From Streptomyces sp. I6 (GTDB taxonomy: Bacteria > Actinomycetota > Actinomycetes > Streptomycetales > Streptomycetaceae), in contig RHDP01000001.1 in the NCBI GenBank assembly GCA_003725745.1, forward strand, positions 5,869,501 to 5,933,500: a DNA stretch of 64,000 nt, read 5' to 3'. Below the pieces are notes generated by a model. That model had not been told where the DNA came from, made no database searches, and was given only the letters and a program-made list of their open reading frames with translations. Shown one piece after another: positions 45,054 through 53,590 of this stretch; the stretch's first letter is position 1, and each line of letters opens with the position of its first letter. Both the position numbers and the translations under genes were made by a program.

Positions 45054-45545
45054 TCAGTCCGCCGGGCGGCCGTCGACCAGCTCGGCCGGAGCCGCTCCCG
45101 CCCTCAGAACGTCCAGAGCGGCGAGTACGCGCAGGCCGAGAGAGCCGGGCAGGTACCGGGTGAGGTCCTCCCGCGGCACCAGCTTCCACGCGACCAGCTC
45201 CTCCTCCTGGAGCCGGATCGCCGAGAAGCGCTCGTCGTCGAGCATCCCGCCGTCGTAGACGTACGCGACGATCGGCGGACGCGCGGGACTCCGAACCCAG
45301 TCGACGGCGAGCAGCCGCCCCGGCTCGACGTCCAGGCCGACCTCCTCCAGCGTCTCCCGCCGTGCGGCCTCCCGGGGCGTCTCCCCGGCGTCGGACTCGA
45401 TCGTCCCGCCCGGAAGCCCCCACCCGGGACGGTAGTTGGGCTCGACGAGCAGGACCCGCCCACCGGTGTCCCGGACGAGGGTCGCGGCCCCGGAGAGCAC
45501 ACGGGGCAGGGCGGCGACATAGGCGGCGTATGTGTCGGTGGTCAC
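45054..45545 (-). CDS. NUDIX hydrolase
   Basis: A 163-residue NUDIX protein with the box [27 protein letters not shown] (23-residue pattern GX5EX7REUXEEXGU). The preceding [17 protein letters not shown] shows the normal entry strand. The GTG at 45545 is the likely start ([14 protein letters not shown]). NUDIX enzymes cleave nucleoside diphosphate derivatives such as ADP-ribose or oxidised dNTPs; the genomic setting between Sir2 and ADP-ribosylglycohydrolase suggests ADP-ribose, but the sequence does not prove it. Confidence 0.9.
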   Translation of the reverse strand: MTTDTYAAYVAALPRVLSGAATLVRDTGGRVLLVEPNYRPGWGLPGGTIESDAGETPREAARRETLEEVGLDVEPGRLLAVDWVRSPARPPIVAYVYDGGMLDDERFSAIRLQEEELVAWKLVPREDLTRYLPGSLGLRVLAALDVLRAGAAPAELVDGRPAD

Positions 45546-45606
45546 CCGCGAAAGGGTAGTCGGCACGCGAGGGACGGCGGCGGGAGCACCGGGAGGTGTC
45601 GTCCGG

Positions 45607-46686
45607 TCAGGCTGTGGCCAGCCGAGCGGTCCGCTCCGCGAGTTCACCGATTCGGGTGCCGTCGAAACCGAACACGGCGCTGCGCACGCGGTCCTCCAGC
45701 GGACCCGTCCACTGCGGCGGAATACCCGCCGCACCGCAGAGCACCCCGGCCACCGAGCCCGCCGTCGCCCCGTTGGAGTCGGTGTCAAGCCCGCCGCGCA
45801 CGGTCAGCGTGACGGTGGAGGTGAAGTCCCCCTCGCCGTAGAGCAGTCCGGCCGTGATGACACCCCCGTTCGGGACGGCGTGGATCCAGCCGAGGCGCCC
45901 GGACTTCTTGTCGAGTTCGTCCAGTGCGGCGGACCAGGGCACACCCGCGTCGTACAGCGCCGTGGCCCGGCGGACGGCACGGGCGAACCTGCTGCTCGCC
46001 GGAACCATGGCGAGGGCCGCCTCGATCGCCTCCCGCGCGTCGGCGGCGGTGAAGGCCGCGGCGATCAGCGCGGCCGCCCACATCGCCCCGTACACCCCGT
46101 TGCCCGTGTGCGACAGCACCGCGTCCCGGCGGGCCAGCGCCGCCGCGCGCACCGGGTCGCCCGGACTCGTCCAGCCGAAGACGTCGGCGCGGATCAGCGC
46201 GCCGATCCACTCCTGGTACGGGTTGTCGTAGGTGGCCGTCAGCGGCGGCTTCAGCCCGGCGGTCAGATTGCGGTACGCGGCCCGCTCGGCCGTGAAGGTC
46301 TGCAGGTACGGCATCCGCAGCAGCCACAGCTCGCCGACCTGCTCGGTGCTGAACCCGAAGCCGTGGGTCTCCAGCAGGTGCAGGCCGAGGATCGCGTAGT
46401 CCACGTCGTCGTCGCGGCAGCTGCCGTGGATCCGGCCGCGTACACACTCCCGCCATTCGGGGCGCAGCTCGAACTCCGCGGACGAGCCGGGAGGCGGCTC
46501 GGGAAGGTAGTCCGTGAGGGGCAGCGCGCCGGTGGCCCGCAGATAGCGGTCGATGCGGTCACGGGTCCAGTAGTCGCCGCGCTCGACGGGCTTGCCGAGC
46601 ATGTTGCCCGCGATCCGGCCCAGCCAGCCGCCGAGGATGCGGTCGGCCGTGGTGGTCGCGCCCTGGGGGGTGCCTGGAGGGGTCAT
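45607..46686 (-). CDS. ADP-ribosylglycohydrolase family protein
   Basis: A 359-residue DraG/ARH-type protein. Two magnesium-binding sites are readable: [20 protein letters not shown] and [24 protein letters not shown]. The N-terminal [21 protein letters not shown] and central [22 protein letters not shown] fit the family. It removes ADP-ribose from arginine or other acceptors. The ATG at 46686 lies at the very edge of a tandem repeat: the repeat unit begins with this start codon and the upstream region, so extra copies of the leader have been duplicated upstream. Confidence 0.93.
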   Translation of the reverse strand: MTPPGTPQGATTTADRILGGWLGRIAGNMLGKPVERGDYWTRDRIDRYLRATGALPLTDYLPEPPPGSSAEFELRPEWRECVRGRIHGSCRDDDVDYAILGLHLLETHGFGFSTEQVGELWLLRMPYLQTFTAERAAYRNLTAGLKPPLTATYDNPYQEWIGALIRADVFGWTSPGDPVRAAALARRDAVLSHTGNGVYGAMWAAALIAAAFTAADAREAIEAALAMVPASSRFARAVRRATALYDAGVPWSAALDELDKKSGRLGWIHAVPNGGVITAGLLYGEGDFTSTVTLTVRGGLDTDSNGATAGSVAGVLCGAAGIPPQWTGPLEDRVRSAVFGFDGTRIGELAERTARLATA

Positions 46687-47360
46687 GCCCGGGTTGTACC
46701 CCCTCCCGCCCCGGGAACCGGGGAGGCCGGACCGCCGGACGCCGCGGTGGTGCCCGGCGGTGCGTCGTGCCGGGGCCGTCCAGGGGTCGTACGGCGGCCG
46801 GCACGCACCCTCGGGGTCCTCACCGTGCTCCGAGCGCGCCGGGACTGCCCGACGCCCGGTCGAGTCCGGTCGTGCCGGTCGTGCCGGTCGTGTCCGGCAG
46901 GCGGCCATGCCCGGGTTGTACCCCCTCCCGCCCCGGGAACCGGGGAGGCCGGACCGCCGGACGCCGCGGTGGTGCCCGGCGGTGTGTTGTGCCGGGGCCG
47001 TCCAGGGGTCGTACGGCGGCCGGCACGCACCCTCGGGGTCCTCACCGTGCTCCGAGCGCGCCGGGACTGCCCGACGCCCGGTCGAGTCCGGTCGTGCCGG
47101 TCGTGCCGGTCGTGTCCGGCAGGCGGCCATGCCCGGGTTGTACCCCCTCCCGCCCGGGAACCGGGGAGGCCGGACCGCCGGACGCCGCGGTGGTGCCCGG
47201 CGGTGTGTTGTGCCGGGGCCGTCCAGGGGTCGTACGGCGGCCGGCACGCACCCTCGGGGTCCTCACCGTGCTCCGAGCGCGCCGGGACTGCCCGACGCCC
47301 GGTCGAGTCCGGTCGTGCCGGTCGTGCCGGTCGTGCCGGTCGTGTCCGGCAGGCGGCCAT
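46684..47360. repeat. 222-bp tandem repeat, three copies
   Basis: Three near-identical copies start at CATGCCCGGGTTGTA at 46684, 46906 and 47128; the next CATGCCC at 47358 marks the end. Copies 1 and 2 are 222 bp, differing at a couple of bases (GTGCGTCGT against GTGTGTTGT). Copy 3 is 230 bp, having one extra 9-bp unit (GTGCCGGTC) and lacking one C. The first copy begins exactly at the ADP-ribosylglycohydrolase start codon, so on the minus strand its promoter region is triplicated. The rest up to 47687 (about 330 bases) holds no gene and a leader for glycerate kinase. Confidence 0.95.
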
Positions 47361-47687
47361 GCCCGCCTGCCCCCGCTCGGACCCGACCGGCCCCGGTTCC
47401 GCGCGTCCTCCCCGGCTCCGCCGCCTTCCGGCGCAGTCCGGCGTCGCCCGAAACCGTCGCCGTGCCCGGCGGACGATCGTGCCGCCCACCCGGGCGCGTG
47501 TGCTGCGGGGGAGGGGCCCTCCCCGGTACCGGCACCCGCACCGGGGGCGCTCCAGGGGTTCCGGACAGGCTGCTCCGCCGCCTCCCGGGCCCGGAGTGGA
47601 TGAGGTCCAAACCTGTCTGCTTTCCAAAGGTGTGCGCTGCGGATAGGGTCGGGTCGGCGCGACTGCCTGTTCGAAAGCAAGGGATTG

Positions 47688-48821
47688 ATGGTGGCGGACG
47701 GAGCAGTTAAGGCCCCACGGGTGCTCGTGGCGGCGGACAAGTTCAAGGGCTCGCTCACGGCCGGGCAGGTCGCGGAGCGGGTGACCGCGGGGCTGCGGCG
47801 GGCGGTACCGGGGCTCGAGGTGGAGACCCTGCCGGTCGCCGACGGCGGTGACGGCACCGTCGCCGCGGCCGTGGCGGCCGGGTTCGAGCGCCGTCAGGCC
47901 GAGGTCACCGGCCCGCTCGGCGAACCGGTGACGGCGGCGTACGCCCTGCGCGGCACCACGGCCGTGGTGGAGATGGCCGAGGCGTCCGGTCTCCGGCAGC
48001 TGCCCGACGGCGTCTTCGCACCGCTCACGGCGACCACCTACGGCGCGGGCGAGCTGCTGCGCGCCGCCCTCGACGCGGGCGCGCGGACGATCGTCTTCGG
48101 CGTCGGCGGCAGTGCCACCACCGACGGCGGTGCGGGGATGCTGGCCGCCCTGGGCGCACGTTTCCTGGATGCGGACGGGGAGCCCGTCGGCCCCGGCGGC
48201 GGCGCTCTGATCGGCGTGGCGACGGCGGACCTCTCGGGCCTGGACCCCCGCTTCGAGGACGTGGAGCTGATCCTCGCCAGCGACGTCGACAACCCGCTGA
48301 CCGGCCCGAAGGGGGCGCCCGCCGTCTTCGGGCCGCAGAAGGGCGCCTCTCCCGAGGACGTGGCCGCGCTGGACGACGCACTCGCCCACTACGCCTCGGT
48401 CCTCGGCCCCGAGCAGGCCGGACTGCCGGGCGCCGGTGCGGCAGGCGGCATCGGCTACGGCGCGCTGGTCGCCCTCGGCGCCGGTTTCCGGCCGGGTATC
48501 GAGGTGATGCTCGACATCCTCGGCTTCGCCGGCGCGCTGTCCCGGGCGACCCTGGTCGTCACCGGTGAGGGCTCCCTCGACGAGCAGACCCTGCACGGCA
48601 AGGCCCCGGCCGGTGTCGCCGCCGCCGCCCGCGCGCAGGGCGTCGACGTCGTCGCGGTCTGCGGGCGGCTGGCGCTCGGTGATGAGGCGCTCACCGGCGC
48701 CGGAATCCGCCGTGCCTACCCGCTGCTGGAGCTGGAGCCCGACCCGGCCGCCTGTATGGCCCAGGCGGGCCCGCTGCTGGAGCGGGTCGCCGAGTCGATC
48801 GCGAGGGACTTCCTCTCCTGA
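47688..48821 (+). CDS. Glycerate 2-kinase
   Basis: A 377-residue enzyme of the GarK/GlxK family. It has RVLVAADKFKGSLTAGQVAERV, VADGGDGTVAAA, AEASGLRQLP, TTYGAGELLRAALDAG, GVGGSATTDGGAGMLAALGARF, DVDNPLTGPKGAPAVFGPQKGA and TGEGSLDEQTLHGKAP, all hallmarks. It phosphorylates D-glycerate to 2-phosphoglycerate in glyoxylate or glycerate use. The ATG at 47688 follows AAGGG. Thematically it could link to the ethylmalonyl-CoA pathway that produces glyoxylate, encoded about 6-15 kb away. Confidence 0.94.
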   Translation: MVADGAVKAPRVLVAADKFKGSLTAGQVAERVTAGLRRAVPGLEVETLPVADGGDGTVAAAVAAGFERRQAEVTGPLGEPVTAAYALRGTTAVVEMAEASGLRQLPDGVFAPLTATTYGAGELLRAALDAGARTIVFGVGGSATTDGGAGMLAALGARFLDADGEPVGPGGGALIGVATADLSGLDPRFEDVELILASDVDNPLTGPKGAPAVFGPQKGASPEDVAALDDALAHYASVLGPEQAGLPGAGAAGGIGYGALVALGAGFRPGIEVMLDILGFAGALSRATLVVTGEGSLDEQTLHGKAPAGVAAAARAQGVDVVAVCGRLALGDEALTGAGIRRAYPLLELEPDPAACMAQAGPLLERVAESIARDFLS

Positions 48822-48840
48822 CCGCGTTCTGACGGCCGGT

Positions 48841-48900
48841 CCTGAGCCCCGTCGGCCGGTCCTGAGCCCCGTCGGCCGGTCCTGAGCCCCGTCGGCCGGT
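48841..48900. repeat. 20-bp tandem repeat, three copies
   Basis: CCTGAGCCCCGTCGGCCGGT is repeated exactly three times (48841-48900), just after the glycerate kinase stop; a fragment of the unit precedes the array. Each unit contains the near-palindromic GTCGGCCGG, so it can form hairpins and may act in transcription termination. Confidence 0.9.
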
Positions 48901-49119
48901 CCGGCGGCCCCGGCCCTCGGGGCTCCCGCTCACCCTTGGGAGCGGCAGTCGCCGGGACGCCGAGCCCCGTCGGTGGGCAGGGGTGGACGGCCGCCGGCGG
49001 GAGCGCACGGCGAATGGCCGAAAGACGGCCTTCGCCGATCCGGTCCGTTCGCACGCCCTGTACCCGCCCCCCACCGCTCCCTAGCATGTGCGTCCTACCC
49101 GACCCGATTTCCCGATCAC

Positions 49120-49983
49120 GTGAATGACGACATGCGTGACGACGTGAATGACGACGTGAATGAGGACTGGATGCACGGCAAGTCGTGGAGCCCCGACGCC
49201 ATCGACACCAAGGTGCCCAGCGTGGCGCGCATGTACGACTACCTCCTGGGGGGCGACGACAACTACCAGTCCGACCGCGACGCCTGCGGGCAACTGCTGA
49301 AACAGGTGCCGAGCAGCAAGGTGCTCGCCGTCAACAACCGTCGCTTCCTGCAGCGCGTCGTGCGCACGCTCGCCGACGACTACGGCATACGGCAGTTCGT
49401 CGACCACGGTTCGGGCCTGCCGACCCAGAACAACGTCCACCAGATCGCACAGGCCGTCGACCCGGAGTCGCGGGTGGTGTACGTCGACAACGACCCCATC
49501 GTGCTGGCACATGGCCGGGCGCTGCTGGAGGAGAACGACCGCACCGCGGTCATCCAGGCCGACATGCGGGACACCGACGGCATCCTCGGCCACGAGGAGA
49601 CCACCCGGCTGATCGACTTCGGCCGGCCGGTCGCGGCCCTGTTCGTGTCGGTGCTGCACTGCATCCCGGACGAGGACGATCCGGCCGGTCTGGTCCGCCG
49701 GGTCGCGGAACGCCTGGCGCCGGGGAGTTTCCTGGTGGTCTGTCAACTGGTGAGCGACCGTCCCGAGATCCGGAGTTTCGTCACGGACTTCATGGCGGAG
49801 GCCACCGGCGGGCACTGGGGCCGGGTCCGTGAGGAGCACGAGGTGACGGAGTTCTTCCATGGCCTCCAGATCCTGGAACCGGGTCTGGTGGAGGTCTCCA
49901 CCTGGCGGCCTGACACCGAACTGGCCCCGATGCAGCAGACCGACGAGTGGATCGAGTGGGGCGGCGTCGGCCGGCTGGTCTGA
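49120..49983 (+). CDS. SAM-dependent methyltransferase of the DUF574 family
   Basis: A 287-residue protein of the DUF574/Methyltransf_19 family, very abundant in Streptomyces. The core motifs are IDTKVPSVARMYDYLLGGDDNY, LAVNNRRFLQRVVRTLADDYGIRQFVDHGSGLPTQNNVH (SAM-binding), VYVDNDPIVLAHGRAL and VLHCIPDEDDP. The N-terminus is repetitive: a 12-bp unit, GTGAATGACGAC, recurs with variants, giving VNDDMRDDVNDDVNEDW. GTG at 49120 gives this N-terminus; ATG at 49132 or 49171 could be the real start and the repeat an untranslated leader. TAGCAT at 49082 is a possible -10 box. The substrate of this family is unknown. The XRE-DUF397-ATPase group follows. Confidence 0.9.
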   Translation: MNDDMRDDVNDDVNEDWMHGKSWSPDAIDTKVPSVARMYDYLLGGDDNYQSDRDACGQLLKQVPSSKVLAVNNRRFLQRVVRTLADDYGIRQFVDHGSGLPTQNNVHQIAQAVDPESRVVYVDNDPIVLAHGRALLEENDRTAVIQADMRDTDGILGHEETTRLIDFGRPVAALFVSVLHCIPDEDDPAGLVRRVAERLAPGSFLVVCQLVSDRPEIRSFVTDFMAEATGGHWGRVREEHEVTEFFHGLQILEPGLVEVSTWRPDTELAPMQQTDEWIEWGGVGRLV

Positions 49984-49988
49984 CGCGC

Positions 49989-50014
49989 GCCCCCGTCCCG
50001 GCCGGGACGGGGGC
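49989..50014. terminator. Perfect 26-bp palindrome terminator
   Basis: Starting GCCCCCGTCCCGG, the 26 bases are perfectly self-complementary. It begins 6 bases after the methyltransferase stop and lies between this gene and the convergent XRE gene, so it can end both transcripts. Confidence 0.75.
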
Positions 50015-50087
50015 GGACCACGGCGCGGTTGCCGTGGCGGACGATGTCCCGGGTCCTTGTCCGCGGCCCGCGGACGGGGGCGCACCC

Positions 50088-50990
50088 TCAGAGCGCGGAC
50101 ATCCGCTCCTCGATGAGGGCCAGCGACCTCTTCGGGGTCAGCGCGCATGCGCCGAGGCGGTCCAGCATGTCCCGGTACTGCTCGACGACGTGGGGCTTCT
50201 GGCTGAAGGTGCTGTCGGTCAGGTGCTCGATGTAGACGGCGTCCTTCAGATCGTTCAGCGCGAAGCGCAGATAGGTCACTCCTGTGCCGACGCCTACCGA
50301 GGCCGTCACGTCCAGGGGCGCGATCTGCAGCGTGATCCGGGGCTCCCGCATCATGGCGACCAGATGCTCGAGCTGCTCGCGCATCACCTCGGGGCCGCCG
50401 ACCGTGCGCAGCAGCACGGACTCGTCGATCACCGCCCACAGCCGGGGCGCGTCTGGCTGGTCGAGCTGGCGCTGCCGCGCCTGGCGCAGCTCGACCCGGC
50501 GGTGCACGTCGTGGTCGTAGAGCCGCGCGGGCCCCGACTCGACGACCGCGCGGGCGTAGGCGGGGGTCTGCAGCAGCCCGGGCACATAGAACGGCTCGTA
50601 CGTGCGGATGGTCGCGGCCGCGCCCTCCAGGGCGACCAGCGGGGCGAAGAAGTCCGACAGGACGTCGCTGAAGCTGCGCCACCAGTCACTGCGCCGCGAC
50701 TGCTCCACGAGTCGCAGGAACTCGGTGACGCGGTCCTCCCCGTCCACCCCGTAGAGCTCCAGCAGGGCGACGGCGTCGGCCGGCTTGCAGCCGTGCCGGC
50801 CCAGCTCGATGCGGCTGGTCTTGGAACGGGAGAAGCCCAGGCGGTCGTCGACGGCGGACGGGTCGAGCCCGGCGGCCGTGCGCAGTTCGCGCAGCTTGCC
50901 ACCCAGGATCACCTTGAGGGCGGTCGGGTTGCTCTCGACCGCTCCCAACGGCCCGGCGAACAACGACGGGCTCGATTCTGCTGCAGCCAT
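50088..50990 (-). CDS. XRE regulator with DUF5753 (Scr1-type) domain
   Basis: A 300-residue protein. The N-terminal helix-turn-helix runs ALKVILGGKLRELRTAAGLDPSAVDDRLGFSRSKTSRIELGRHG, followed by the DUF5753 domain with FYVPGLLQTPAYARAVVES and RRVELRQARQRQLDQPDAP, then VMREQLEHLVAMMREPRITLQIAPLDVTASVG. Streptomyces have dozens of such paralogues beside DUF397 genes (the WhiJ/AbaA type of cluster). The DUF397 gene lies upstream on the same strand, and an ATP-binding protein lies beyond. It probably represses development-linked genes until the small partner binds. Confidence 0.93.
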   Translation of the reverse strand: MAAAESSPSLFAGPLGAVESNPTALKVILGGKLRELRTAAGLDPSAVDDRLGFSRSKTSRIELGRHGCKPADAVALLELYGVDGEDRVTEFLRLVEQSRRSDWWRSFSDVLSDFFAPLVALEGAAATIRTYEPFYVPGLLQTPAYARAVVESGPARLYDHDVHRRVELRQARQRQLDQPDAPRLWAVIDESVLLRTVGGPEVMREQLEHLVAMMREPRITLQIAPLDVTASVGVGTGVTYLRFALNDLKDAVYIEHLTDSTFSQKPHVVEQYRDMLDRLGACALTPKRSLALIEERMSAL

Positions 50991-51082
50991 CGTGCGCTCC
51001 TGCGGACTCTTGAGAAGACGTTGAGACTATCCCGTACATCCGTGTGTGAGCCACGGGCAACTGGACGGTGAGAGCCTCGTTT

Positions 51083-51316
51083 TCAGCCAATCACATCATC
51101 GAAATCGCCGCCACGGGCCCCGGCGACGAAGGCCTCCACCTCGTCCCGCGTATAGACGAGTGCGGGCCCGTGCGGATCGCGGGAGTTGCGCACGGCCACC
51201 CGGCCGCCGGGGAGTGCTGCCAGCTCCACGCAGTTGCCGGTGGCGTTGCTGTGGCTGCTCTTGATCCACGTCACCGGACCGAGCTTCCCCGCCGGCACGC
51301 CATTGGTGAACTCCAT
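51083..51316 (-). CDS. DUF397 protein
   Basis: A 77-residue DUF397 protein: VTWIKSSHSNATGNCVELAALPGGRVAVRNSRDPHGPALVYTRDEVEAFVAGAR carries the family's WxKSSxS, NCVE and VRDS-type motifs (here VRNSRDP) and the final VxAF pattern. Such small proteins interact with the adjacent XRE-DUF5753 regulator. The ATG at 51316 is 92 bases upstream of the XRE gene on the same strand, so they are probably one transcript. Confidence 0.93.
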   Translation of the reverse strand: MEFTNGVPAGKLGPVTWIKSSHSNATGNCVELAALPGGRVAVRNSRDPHGPALVYTRDEVEAFVAGARGGDFDDVIG

Positions 51317-51471
51317 CCCCAACAACCTCTCCTTGTTCGCACGCTCGTTCGGCCCGGATCCGGTCAATGCAATCCCAGATGCAATTGCATTTTCAGGGCC
51401 GGCTCGACAATACTCGGTCAGCACCGGTTGCCGCAGCGTTCAACACCGAGGCCTGCAGGGGGACATGACCA

Positions 51472-52029
51472 GTGACGACTCACGTGTCAACCATCTTCAC
51501 CACGACGGCCGGGCACGGAAGTCGGCGCGCAACACAGCGATGCGGCCCGAAACCGTTGCCCGAGGGCCCTCGTGCCACACCCCAGGACTCCCTCCTGGAG
51601 GGACTTCCGCCGCTCGGCGGCTTCGCCGCCTGCGGGCTGGACGGCAGCCTCCGCAATCCGTGCCAGGCGCGGCGGTTCGTCACCCATACCCTGCACTCCT
51701 GGCAGCTGCCGCTCCTGGTCGCGGACATGACGCTGGTCGTCAGCGAGCTGGTGACCGGCGCGGTCCGGCACGCGCTGCTCGCCGGGCCGCAGCAGCCCCC
51801 CGTCGACTACCCCCTGTGGCTGGGGCTCGTCCGCCACCCCGGCCATGTCGTGTGCTCGGTCGCGGACCCGAGCCCGGAACCACCGGGACGGCGCGACGCC
51901 GACCCCGGCGACCTCGAGGGCTTCGGCCTCGAACTGATCGGCGCGCTGAGCGAGAGCTGGTCCTGGTCGCTCACCGAGCCCAGGGGCAAGACCGTGTGGG
52001 CGAGCCTGGCCCTGCCCGGCCGGGACTGA
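51472..52029 (+). CDS. ATP-binding anti-sigma regulatory-factor-like protein
   Basis: A 185-residue HATPase_c-type protein. The domain spans about residues 65-180: ARRFVTHTLHSWQLPLLVADMTLVVSELVTGAVRHAL has the N-box helix with an unusual TGAVRHA in place of TNAVRHA, so Asn is replaced by Gly at one position; VVCSVADPSPEPPGRR and GFGLELIGALSESWSW correspond to the G1 and G2 boxes. It may serve as an anti-sigma kinase or a scaffold. The GTG at 51472 follows a GCAGGGGGA ribosome-binding site. It is divergent from the DUF397 and XRE genes, the usual arrangement in Streptomyces. Confidence 0.85.
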   Translation: MTTHVSTIFTTTAGHGSRRATQRCGPKPLPEGPRATPQDSLLEGLPPLGGFAACGLDGSLRNPCQARRFVTHTLHSWQLPLLVADMTLVVSELVTGAVRHALLAGPQQPPVDYPLWLGLVRHPGHVVCSVADPSPEPPGRRDADPGDLEGFGLELIGALSESWSWSLTEPRGKTVWASLALPGRD

Positions 52030-52140
52030 GCCCGCGGCGCGCCGGGGGAGCCGCACGCCCGGACAAGGCACGGCCGCACGGCGTACCCCGGCGCCGGCCG
52101 TCGCCCCGCCGTACCCGGGCGGGTCTCTGCCGTCCGTACG

Positions 52141-52170
52141 CTGACCTGCACTGACCTGCACTGACCTGCA
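52141..52170. repeat. 10-bp tandem repeat CTGACCTGCA
   Basis: Three exact copies (52141-52170) are followed by a diverging fourth (CTGACGGGCG). Function unknown. Confidence 0.85.
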
Positions 52171-52379
52171 CTGACGGGCGCTGACGGCACCGGCCGACAA
52201 CCGCCCGCGATCCCGCCGCCCGTGTGGGAGGGGCCCGCGCACCGGTCGGAGGCCCGCCACCGGTGTGAGCCTCCCACTGCCCTACGGGCCGGTTGCTCAG
52301 CGGGTCCGGGTACGGGCCCGGACCCTCGGTCGGAGCACGGAGCACGGAGCCTGCCCGCGGCCCTCGCACCCTCCGGAGC

Positions 52380-52620
52380 CGTCCGCCGTTGCCCGTCGTC
52401 CCCGCGCCGCGGTGGCACGGCCCGCAGCCGCTCGTACTCGTCCCGCCGCCGGATGACGCCGTGGCAGGCGCACTGAGCCCCGTCCGGCCTTCCGTGCCCA
52501 GCCGAAGGCGGTGTCCCGGTTCACCCCCGGCTCACGCGCGACCACGGTCACGCTCCCCGCAGCATCCAGCCGCGCAAGGCAACGCTCCCTCAACCCCGCA
52601 AGATCAGCCCGCCCAACGCC
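52380..52620 (-). pseudogene. IS30-family transposase fragment
   Basis: On the minus strand a short frame reads GLRERCLARLDAAGS followed by VAREPGVNRDTAFGWARKAG, matching the N-terminal helix-turn-helix of Streptomyces IS30-type transposases as I remember them. In another frame shortly after, RRRDEYERLRA resembles the next part of the same protein. Only about 80 residues remain, with a broken frame and no catalytic DDE domain. It is a decayed insertion element. Confidence 0.5.
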
Positions 52621-52667
52621 CACGGTCCTCGCAACTCCCGCAGATCGCGGGTGTTGCGAGGACCGTG
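52621..52667. terminator. Long hairpin downstream of pssA
   Basis: CACGGTCCTCGCAAC (52621-52635) and GTTGCGAGGACCGTG (52653-52667) are perfect 15-base arms, with an inner CCCGC/GCGGG stem. It lies 60 bases after the pssA stop on the minus strand and could terminate the phospholipid and ethylmalonyl-CoA transcripts; it may also be an end of the decayed element beside it. Confidence 0.6.
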
Positions 52668-52726
52668 AGAACCCGAGCATGCGACGCCTGCGCCCCGGGC
52701 TCCCGTGCCATGCCCCGGGAGGACCG

Positions 52727-53590
52727 CTAGGGAAGCTGTGCCGAAGCCCTTGCCTCGCGCCGGTTGTCCCGGAAGGTGTTCACCCGCCGGGCCGTCGCGA
52801 ACAGCGGGATCGTCGCCGCCAGCACGATCTGCAGTGCGCAGCCGGTCTGCAGCAGCAGCTGTCCGCCCGGCGCGTCGAAGGCCCACGCCGCCAGCAGGCC
52901 CATCGCCCCCACGATCCAGCTGAGCATCGCGACCGCCAGCTTGCCGCGCGGCTTCGGGTACTCGACCCGGCTCACCATCAGCCAGGCCGCGCCGATGATC
53001 GCGAGCAGCGTCGGGATGAACGGCAGCTCCAGCAGCACGATCGACACGACCGTCAGCGCGCCGAAGGGGCTCGGCATGCCCTGGAACATGCCGTCCTTCA
53101 TCGTCACGCACGAGAACCTGGCCAGGCGCAGCACGACCGCCAGCAGCACCACGATCGCGGCCACCGCCGAGACCTTCTGGTGGGCGTCGTCGGCGACCAT
53201 GCCGTAGACCAGCACGAAGTACGCCGGGGCCAGCCCGAAGCTGATCAGGTCCGAGAGGTTGTCCAGCTCCGCGCCCATCGGGCTGCTGCGGAGCTTGCGG
53301 GCCACCAGCCCGTCGAACAGGTCGAAGACGGCGGCGCACAGCATGAGGATCACCGCGGTCGCGGCGGAGTGCCGGGCCATGCCGCTCTCGCCGCTGCCGA
53401 CGAGGTGCGGGATCAGGATCCCGGTGGTGGTGAAGTACACCGCCATGAAACCGCAGGTGGCGTTACCGAGAGTGAGCGTGTCCGCTATCGACAGCCGCAG
53501 CGAGAGGGGCATCTCCTCCGCCTCGTCCGCCGCGCCGGACCGGGGCTCGGCCCCGTCGGCCCAGCCCGCCTGTGTGTCGGGATCAATCAC
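52727..53590 (-). CDS. pssA: CDP-diacylglycerol-serine O-phosphatidyltransferase
   Basis: A 287-residue integral membrane enzyme of phosphatidylserine synthesis. The CDP-alcohol phosphotransferase motif appears as DGLVARKLRSSPMGAELDNLSD, that is DG(2)AR(8)G(3)D(3)D. Seven or so hydrophobic helices follow. The GTG at 53590 overlaps the end of psd; a TTG at 53596 is another possible start. The psd gene is directly upstream on the minus strand and overlaps, so phosphatidylserine synthase and decarboxylase are coupled, supplying phosphatidylethanolamine. Confidence 0.94.
   Translation of the reverse strand: MIDPDTQAGWADGAEPRSGAADEAEEMPLSLRLSIADTLTLGNATCGFMAVYFTTTGILIPHLVGSGESGMARHSAATAVILMLCAAVFDLFDGLVARKLRSSPMGAELDNLSDLISFGLAPAYFVLVYGMVADDAHQKVSAVAAIVVLLAVVLRLARFSCVTMKDGMFQGMPSPFGALTVVSIVLLELPFIPTLLAIIGAAWLMVSRVEYPKPRGKLAVAMLSWIVGAMGLLAAWAFDAPGGQLLLQTGCALQIVLAATIPLFATARRVNTFRDNRREARASAQLP

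Larger units (their letters stand above)
52030..52726. other. Region with repeat, transposase remnant and hairpin
   Basis: No intact gene. It includes three copies of a 10-bp unit (52141-52170), a degraded transposase helix-turn-helix (about 52380-52620) and a large hairpin (52621-52667), all listed separately. The first part contains only shadow frames. Confidence 0.5.

Noticed and set aside
46684-47360. A CRISPR array
   Set aside because: The units are 222 bp, contiguous and without distinct spacers.
46559-47710. Overlapping frames of 270-700 codons in the tandem repeat region
   Set aside because: They arise from a 222-bp repeat that happens to lack stops in several frames; the repeated peptide has no domain and the three-fold identity is at the DNA level.
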